DNA of 17,977 bases from Clostridium sp. CAG:448 (GTDB lineage Bacteria > Bacillota > Clostridia > Oscillospirales > CAG-272): positions 908 to 18,884 of the forward strand of contig FR890443.1 in the NCBI GenBank assembly GCA_000433415.1, in the 5' to 3' direction. The notes beneath the pieces were generated by a model that did no database searches, was not told the DNA's origin, and saw only the letters and a list, made by a program, of their open reading frames with translations. Positions 13,708-17,977 of the stretch are shown here, piece by piece. Position 1 is the first letter of the stretch, and every line of letters begins with the position of its first letter. Position numbers and translations under genes: made by a program.

Positions 13708-14019
13708 ATGGCAGTCAATGAGAAAATCAGAGTGCGCCTGAGAAGCTACGATCATACCCTGATCGATGCAGCAGCAGAGAAAATCGTGAATGTTGCAAAG
13801 ACCAATGGGTGTCAGGTTTCCGGTCCTATTCCGCTTCCGACCGACAAAGAGATCATTACGATCCTCCGCGCCGTTCATAAGTACAAGGATAGCCGTGAAC
13901 AGTTCGAGCTTCGCACGCACAAAAGACTTATCGATATCATTAAGCCGTCCCAGAAGGTTGTGGACGCCCTGATGAATATTGAACTTCCCGCAGGCGTTGA
14001 AATCGAGGTAAAAATCTAA
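13708..14019 (+). CDS. rpsJ: 30S ribosomal protein S10
   Basis: 103 aa, full family length. It binds 16S rRNA in the 30S head and also serves as the NusE antitermination factor. Recognisable segments are KIRVRLRSYDHTLIDAAAEKIV at the start and GPIPLPTDKEIITILRAVHKYKDSREQFELRTHKRLIDI (the flexible RNA-binding loop and the conserved THKRLIDI strand). The start at ATG 13708 has AAGGAGG 8 nt upstream and matches the family N-terminus. The frame stays open 33 codons further into the leader from a GTG, which has no ribosome binding site and is rejected. It is the first gene of the S10 operon. Confidence 0.98.
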   Translation: MAVNEKIRVRLRSYDHTLIDAAAEKIVNVAKTNGCQVSGPIPLPTDKEIITILRAVHKYKDSREQFELRTHKRLIDIIKPSQKVVDALMNIELPAGVEIEVKI

Positions 14020-14158
14020 ATATCAGGCACCGCGATATCAAGTCCTTTGCAAAGACAACAGCCGAGGAAAGCGCAAACTTTCGGATCGGCAACTTTGTAA
14101 GTCATGTTGACGGTACATCATATGTCCGCCAACCAATAATTTACAGGAGGAAACAAAC
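14020..14158 (+). promoter_or_regulatory. Structured rpsJ-rplC intergenic region
   Basis: 139 nt without a gene. Successive helices: ATATC / GATAT (14020-14038); then GCAAAG (14049-14054) / CTTTGT (14093-14098) enclosing GCCGA (14061-14065) / TCGGC (14086-14090) enclosing GAAAG-CGCAAA-CTTTC (14067-14082); then GTTG-CGG / CCG-CAAC around ACAT-CAT-ATGT near 14107-14134. AGGAGG for rplC follows at 14145. No promoter hexamers or T-tract are convincing, so this is an untranslated spacer of the operon mRNA. Confidence 0.5.
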
Positions 14159-14800
14159 ATGAAAAAAGGCATTATCGGCAGAAAAGTCGGTATGACGCAG
14201 GTTTTCGATGAGGTGGGCAATGTCATTCCCGTAACCTTGATCGAAGCAGGTCCGTGCGTCGTTGCGCAGAAGAAAACCGTAGAGAACGACGGTTATGAAG
14301 CTGTTCAGCTTGGTTTTGCGAGTGTGAAGAAAAAGCACCTCACAAAGCCGGAGATCGGACACTTCACCAAAGCAGGCATTGCTGAGGGCGACTTTAAGAG
14401 ACACCTCAAAGAGTTCCGCCTTGCTGATTGCTCCGCGTATAACGTTGGCGACTTTGTCAGAGTCGAAACCTTCACCCCCGGTGAAAAGGTCGATGTAACA
14501 GGTACGACAAAGGGACGTGGTTATACGGGCGTTGTCAAGAGATGGAATCAGCACACCCTGTGCTCTACTCATGGTGTCGGTCCTATCCACCGCGAAGTCG
14601 GTTCCATGGGCCCGAACTCCGACCCGTCCAGAGTGTTTAAGAACAAGCACATGGCTGGACAGTACGGTAACGAGCAGGTCACCGTTCTCAATCTGAAAGT
14701 CGTAAAGATCGACGCGAACCGCAACCTGATTGCTATCAAGGGTGCCATTCCCGGCGCCAAAGATGGTATCGTGTTCATTCGCGATTCGGTAAAAGCATAA
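14159..14800 (+). CDS. rplC: 50S ribosomal protein L3
   Basis: 213 aa, an early-assembling protein that binds the 3' part of 23S rRNA and reaches toward the peptidyl-transferase centre. It starts MKKGIIGRKVGMTQVF, the hallmark of L3. The central KGRGYTGVVKRWN, HGVGPIHREVGSMG and SDPSRVFKNKHMAGQYGNEQVTVLNL form the long extension and the following conserved strand. The stretch after KRWN differs from the better-known GGPxSHGS form but is colinear with it. AGGAGG lies 8 nt before the ATG. The gene follows rpsJ after the structured spacer and precedes rplD by 21 bp. Confidence 0.97.
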   Translation: MKKGIIGRKVGMTQVFDEVGNVIPVTLIEAGPCVVAQKKTVENDGYEAVQLGFASVKKKHLTKPEIGHFTKAGIAEGDFKRHLKEFRLADCSAYNVGDFVRVETFTPGEKVDVTGTTKGRGYTGVVKRWNQHTLCSTHGVGPIHREVGSMGPNSDPSRVFKNKHMAGQYGNEQVTVLNLKVVKIDANRNLIAIKGAIPGAKDGIVFIRDSVKA

Positions 14801-14821
14801 TGCGGAAGGAGGAAACAAACA

Positions 14822-15475
14822 ATGCCGAGCGTAAAAGTATTTAACATGGCGGGCAAGGAAGTCAGCACGATGGAGCTTTCCGAAGCTGTCTTCGGCGCAG
14901 AAGTCAACGGCGTACTCCTCCACTCTGCAGTCAGAGCCTATCTGAACAATCAGAGACAGGGTACCCAGTCCACACTGACCCGCACCGAGGTTTCGGGCGG
15001 CGGCAAGAAGCCCTGGAGACAGAAGGGAACCGGACGTGCGCGTCAGGGTTCTACTCGTTCTCCGCAGTGGACACACGGTGGTGTTGCTCTTGGTCCTAAG
15101 CCCAGAAAGTACACTACTCTTATGAACAAAAAGGCGAAGAGAGCTGCTCTTGTTTCCGCACTTTCTTCCAAGGTTGCAGAAGGCAAGCTGGTTGTTGTTG
15201 ATCAGATTGTTGCAACCGAATACAAGACCAAGACCATGGCGGAAATGCTGAAGGCGCTGAACTGCAAGGGCAGTGCGCTGGTGGTGCTGAGCGAGAAGAA
15301 TGACTACGCGATCGGAAGCTGCGCAAATCTTCCTAAAGTTGAGACAACCGATGTCACGAAAGCGGAAGACGGAACCGTCCGTTCCATGCTGAATGTCTAC
15401 GGTGTCATGAAGGCGCAGACGGTTGTGATTGCCGCGGACGCCGTAAAGATGCTTGAGGAGGTATATGCGAAATGA
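14822..15475 (+). CDS. rplD: 50S ribosomal protein L4
   Basis: 217 aa. L4 binds domain I of 23S rRNA, lines the exit tunnel with its extended loop, and in Gammaproteobacteria represses its own operon through the S10 leader. The loop is visible as GGGKKPWRQKGTGRARQGSTRSPQW (residues 59-83, in two parts) rich in Arg/Lys/Gly. The rest is the globular alpha/beta domain (KAKRAALVSALSSKV, LNVYGVMKAQTVVI). The start ATG follows AAGGAGG. The stop TGA overlaps the rplW start as ATGA, so rplW is translationally coupled to it. The structured leader and attenuator upstream of rpsJ make L4 the first candidate for autogenous control, an inference from E. coli. Confidence 0.98.
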   Translation: MPSVKVFNMAGKEVSTMELSEAVFGAEVNGVLLHSAVRAYLNNQRQGTQSTLTRTEVSGGGKKPWRQKGTGRARQGSTRSPQWTHGGVALGPKPRKYTTLMNKKAKRAALVSALSSKVAEGKLVVVDQIVATEYKTKTMAEMLKALNCKGSALVVLSEKNDYAIGSCANLPKVETTDVTKAEDGTVRSMLNVYGVMKAQTVVIAADAVKMLEEVYAK

Positions 15476-15768
15476 AAATGCTGGAAGATATCATTCGTAA
15501 GCCCGTGATCACCGAAGCGGCTATGGATATGATTGCTGACAGAAAGTATGTATTCCACGTCAGCGAGTCCGCAACCAAGGCGGAAATTGCTGCGGCTGTG
15601 GAAGCAATGTTCAAAGGCACCAAGGTTGAAAGCGTCAATACCGTCAACATGAAGAGAAAGCCCAAGAGACTTGGTTATCACGCCGGTTACACCAGTGCGT
15701 GGAAAAAAGCCATCGTCACCCTCACGGCTGACTCCAAGACCATCGAGTTCTTCGAAGGTCTGAACTAA
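15472..15768 (+). CDS. rplW: 50S ribosomal protein L23
   Basis: 98 aa, normal length. L23 sits at the tunnel exit and docks trigger factor and SRP. It contains IIRKPVITEAAMDM at the start, KYVFHVSESATKAEIAAAVE, then VESVNTVNMKRKPKRLGYHAGYTSAWKKAIVTL, the typical L23 helix and basic loop. ATG at 15472 overlaps the rplD stop (ATGA); GGAGG lies 10 nt upstream, inside rplD. A second ATG two codons later would place it too far. Confidence 0.98.
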   Translation: MKMLEDIIRKPVITEAAMDMIADRKYVFHVSESATKAEIAAAVEAMFKGTKVESVNTVNMKRKPKRLGYHAGYTSAWKKAIVTLTADSKTIEFFEGLN

Positions 15769-15789
15769 TGAGCAGAGGAGGTTGAAGTA

Positions 15790-16623
15790 ATGGCTATTAA
15801 AAAATATAAACCCACGACACCCGCGAGAAGACATATGTCGGTCCCTGCTTACAAATTGGTCATCACGAAGGACACGCCTGAAAAGAGCCTGATTGAGATT
15901 AAGAAAAAGCACGCGGGAAGAAACAGCTACGGTAAGATCACTGTCCGTCATCGTGGCGGAGGAAACAAGGTCAAGTACCGTATCGTTGATTTCAAGAGAA
16001 ACGACGCAAGCGCAAACAACGTGATTGCGATCGAGTATGACCCCAACAGAACTGCATACCTTGCATTGCTTCAGAATGGTGACGGCGACAAGAGTTATAT
16101 CATTGCGCCTGAATCCCTGAAGGTCGGCGATACCGTTTATTCCGGTGCCGATGCAGACATCAAGCCGGGTAACACGTTGCCGCTGGCAAATATTCCGGTT
16201 GGTACCATGATCAACGGCGTTGAGTTGTATCCCGGAAAGGGCGCTCAGTTGGTTCGCTCTGCCGGTGCGTTTGCACAGCTGATTGCAAAGGAGAACGGTT
16301 CCGCTCAGGTTCGTCTTCCTTCTGGTGAAGTTCGCATGATCCGCCTGGACTGCAAGGCGACCATCGGTCAGGTCGGCAATATTGATCATGACACTGTCAA
16401 GGTCGGTAAAGCCGGTAAGACAAGACACAAGGGCATCCGCCCGACTGTCCGCGGTTCGGTGATGAACCCCTGCGATCACCCGCACGGTGGCGGTGAAGGT
16501 AAGTCCCCGATCGGTCATCCGAGCCCGGTTACCCCGTGGGGTAAGCCTGCTCTGGGTTATAAGACCCGTAACAAGAAAGCGCGTACCGATAAGTTCATTA
16601 TCAAGCGCAGAAACGCTAAATAA
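15790..16623 (+). CDS. rplB: 50S ribosomal protein L2
   Basis: 277 aa, full length. L2 is a primary 23S rRNA binder needed for subunit joining and peptidyl-transferase activity. Hallmarks: KKKHAGRNSYGKITVRHRGGG near residue 40, the OB-fold and SH3-like core, and the C-terminal TRHKGIRPTVRGSVMNP with CDHPHGGGEGKSPIGHPSPVTPWGKPALGYKTR, which holds the conserved histidine of DHPHGGGEG implicated in activity. AGAGGAGG precedes the ATG, 21 bp after rplW. All motifs are intact. Confidence 0.99.
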   Translation: MAIKKYKPTTPARRHMSVPAYKLVITKDTPEKSLIEIKKKHAGRNSYGKITVRHRGGGNKVKYRIVDFKRNDASANNVIAIEYDPNRTAYLALLQNGDGDKSYIIAPESLKVGDTVYSGADADIKPGNTLPLANIPVGTMINGVELYPGKGAQLVRSAGAFAQLIAKENGSAQVRLPSGEVRMIRLDCKATIGQVGNIDHDTVKVGKAGKTRHKGIRPTVRGSVMNPCDHPHGGGEGKSPIGHPSPVTPWGKPALGYKTRNKKARTDKFIIKRRNAK

Positions 16624-16637
16624 AGGAGGGAATACAA

Positions 16638-16919
16638 ATGAGCAGAAGCTTAAAGAAAGCACCGTTTGTTGAAGCAAAGCTGTACAAACGCATTTGCGAA
16701 ATGAACGAAAAAGGCGAAAAGAAAGTTATCAAAACATGGTCCAGAGCTTCCACGATATTCCCGGATTTTGTCGGTCACACTATCGCGGTTCATGACGGCA
16801 GAAAGCATATCCCGGTGTACGTTGTCGAGGATATGGTCGGACACAAGCTCGGTGAGTTTGCCCCTACCCGTACGTTCAAAGGGCATTCCGGTTCCAAGAC
16901 ATCCAATACGGATAAATAA
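16638..16919 (+). CDS. rpsS: 30S ribosomal protein S19
   Basis: 93 aa. S19 lies in the 30S head and pairs with S13 near the A-site tRNA. MSRSLKKAPFVEAKLYKRI at the start, then KTWSRASTIFPDFVGHTIAVHDGRKHIPVYV and GHKLGEFAPTRTFKGHSG, are the invariant S19 segments. AGGAGGG sits between the rplB stop and its ATG (14-bp gap). It is an ordinary family member in its standard operon position. Confidence 0.99.
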   Translation: MSRSLKKAPFVEAKLYKRICEMNEKGEKKVIKTWSRASTIFPDFVGHTIAVHDGRKHIPVYVVEDMVGHKLGEFAPTRTFKGHSGSKTSNTDK

Positions 16920-16941
16920 GCAAGGGGAGGTTTGATTCAAA

Positions 16942-17292
16942 ATGGCTGAAGAAGTTAAAGTCGCAAAAGCACATCTGAAATATGCAAGAATTTCCCCTCG
17001 CAAGGTCAAGATCGTGCTGGATCTCATCAGAGGAAAAGATACTGCGACGGCAATGGGAATTCTCAGGAATACGCCCAAGGCTGCCAGCGAGTATCTGGTG
17101 AAGCTGCTTGCCAGCGCAGTTGCCAATGCTGAGAACAATTACCATATGGACGGTTCCAATCTGTACGTTGCCGAGTGCTTTGTGTGCCCGGGACCGACGC
17201 TCAAGCGCATTATGCCGAGAGCAAAGGGAAGTGCAGACAGAATTCTGAAGAGAACCAGTCATGTGACAATTGTTGTCAAGGAAAAAGACTGA
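16942..17292 (+). CDS. rplV: 50S ribosomal protein L22
   Basis: 116 aa. L22 binds all domains of 23S rRNA and its long beta-hairpin helps form the exit-tunnel constriction. Visible: YARISPRKVKIVLDLIRGK near the N-terminus, then the hairpin region PGPTLKRIMPRAKGSADRIL (residues about 79-98) with the conserved PRAKG. The short C-terminus ends TIVVKEKD. GGGGAGG precedes the ATG; the rpsC gene follows after 20 bp. Confidence 0.98.
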   Translation: MAEEVKVAKAHLKYARISPRKVKIVLDLIRGKDTATAMGILRNTPKAASEYLVKLLASAVANAENNYHMDGSNLYVAECFVCPGPTLKRIMPRAKGSADRILKRTSHVTIVVKEKD

Positions 17293-17312
17293 GAAAGGGA
17301 GGCAAGAGTTAA

Positions 17313-17977
17313 ATGGGTCAGAAAGTTAATCCTCACGGCCTGCGTGTAGGCGTGATCAAAAACTGGGATTCAAGATGGTTCGTTAAGGACGAAGTGTTCG
17401 GCGATACTCTTGTGTCCGACTACAATGTAAGAAAGTACCTGAAGAATACCCTTCAGGCAGCCGGTGTTCCTAAGATCGAAATCGAGCGGGACAGCCGTAG
17501 AATGCGCGTGTTTGTACACTGCGCTAAGCCGGGTATGGTGATCGGTCACGGTGGCAGCGAAATCGACAAGCTCAAGGCAAATCTTGAGAAGATGGTCGGT
17601 ATGCCCGTTGCCCTGAATGTTGATGAGATCCGCCAGCCTGATCTGGACGCACAGCTTGTTGCGGAGAATATCTGCAGCCAGTTGGAAAAGCGTATTTCCT
17701 TCCGCCGTGCCATGAAGATGGCGATTCGCAACACCATGCGGTTGGGCGCAAGAGGAATTAAGGTTTCCTGCAGCGGCCGTCTGGGCGGTGCGGAAATCGC
17801 AAGAGTTGAGCATTACCATGAAGGTACCATCCCGCTTCAGACTTTGCGCGCTGATATTGAGTATGGCTTCTGGGAAGCAAACACCACTTACGGTAAGATC
17901 GGTGTAAAGGTTTGGATTTACAAGGGTGAGGTTCTCAACGAGGTCAACAGACCGCGTGACAACCGTCGTCCCCCCAG
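17313..17977 (+). CDS. rpsC: 30S ribosomal protein S3, 3' end outside window
   Basis: 221 codons are visible; the gene continues past the right edge. S3 sits at the mRNA entry site and contributes to helicase activity on mRNA. It starts MGQKVNPHGLRVGVIKNWDSRWF, diagnostic for S3. The KH domain has the GxxG loop in GMVIGHGGSEI (GHGG at 78-81). The C-terminal domain shows SFRRAMKMAIRNTMRLGARGIKV, SGRLGGAEIAR, GTIPLQTLRADIEYGF and YGKIGVKVWIYKGE. GGGAGG lies 10 nt before the ATG. The end of the protein, usually a variable basic tail after residue 210, is just starting (RPRDNRRPP). Confidence 0.99.
   Translation, partial: MGQKVNPHGLRVGVIKNWDSRWFVKDEVFGDTLVSDYNVRKYLKNTLQAAGVPKIEIERDSRRMRVFVHCAKPGMVIGHGGSEIDKLKANLEKMVGMPVALNVDEIRQPDLDAQLVAENICSQLEKRISFRRAMKMAIRNTMRLGARGIKVSCSGRLGGAEIARVEHYHEGTIPLQTLRADIEYGFWEANTTYGKIGVKVWIYKGEVLNEVNRPRDNRRPP

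Noticed and set aside
15397..16677. Long minus-strand open frame opposite rplW, rplB and rpsS (426 codons)
   Set aside because: A shadow of highly expressed genes with biased codons; no ribosome binding site and no family-like sequence. The same reasoning applies to the minus frames at 14141-15076 and 3491-4495.
1..17977. CRISPR arrays, tRNA/rRNA genes, transposases, phage or toxin-antitoxin genes
   Set aside because: Read through on both strands for these; no regular repeat-spacer pattern, cloverleaf with CCA end, or recognisable protein of these classes was seen.

Overview
The window looks like chromosomal DNA of a Gram-positive, moderate-GC Clostridia member (Bacillota), probably an Oscillospirales-type gut or anaerobic bacterium. 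The evidence is strong AGGAGG-type ribosome binding sites, near-consensus sigma-A promoters often with an extended TG -10, the gene families present (archaeal-type phosphoglycerate mutase, NfeD plus SPFH pair, XRE regulators with a long helical tail, HisK-type PHP phosphatase), and the S10 ribosomal protein cluster at the right end. Species cannot be told from the sequence alone.

Layout. 1-1863 (minus): apgM-type phosphoglycerate mutase followed 2 bp later by a type I signal peptidase that runs off the left edge. 2041-2721 (plus): a membrane-anchored protein of unknown function, driven from a divergent promoter pair that shares a 13-bp inverted repeat. 2854-4363 (plus): NfeD-like protein and SPFH/stomatin-type protein, a classic membrane-microdomain pair with one consensus promoter and a terminator. 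4563-5375 (minus): XRE-family regulator with a dyad over its promoter. 5433-5852: no gene; a compound palindromic repeat element and a terminator. 5853-11130 (minus): a probable five-gene operon read in the order PHP phosphatase, MutS-like ATPase, Lrp/AsnC regulator, class I aminotransferase, Gfo/Idh/MocA oxidoreductase. 11334-11624 (minus): a small unknown protein whose promoter spacer holds a perfect 12-bp palindrome. 11699-13134 (minus): a multi-pass membrane protein and, overlapping it by 4 nt, a short HTH regulator that seems to have a WYL-family C-terminal (WCX) part but no WYL domain.

13338-17977 (plus): S10 operon in the standard order rpsJ-rplC-rplD-rplW-rplB-rpsS-rplV-rpsC (the last cut by the window end). 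It has its own promoter about 340 nt before rpsJ. The leader folds into a nested, multi-part structure followed by a possible intrinsic terminator with a competing hairpin, which suggests autogenous attenuation. A second structured stretch fills the 139-bp gap between rpsJ and rplC.

Most of the window is ordinary housekeeping DNA. I see no CRISPR array, tRNA, rRNA, transposase or phage gene, and no obvious defence system. The least explained parts are the S10 leader and the rpsJ-rplC gap, the stand-alone MutS-type ATPase in an amino-acid-type operon, the WYL-less regulator with its membrane partner, and several promoter-embedded repeats.
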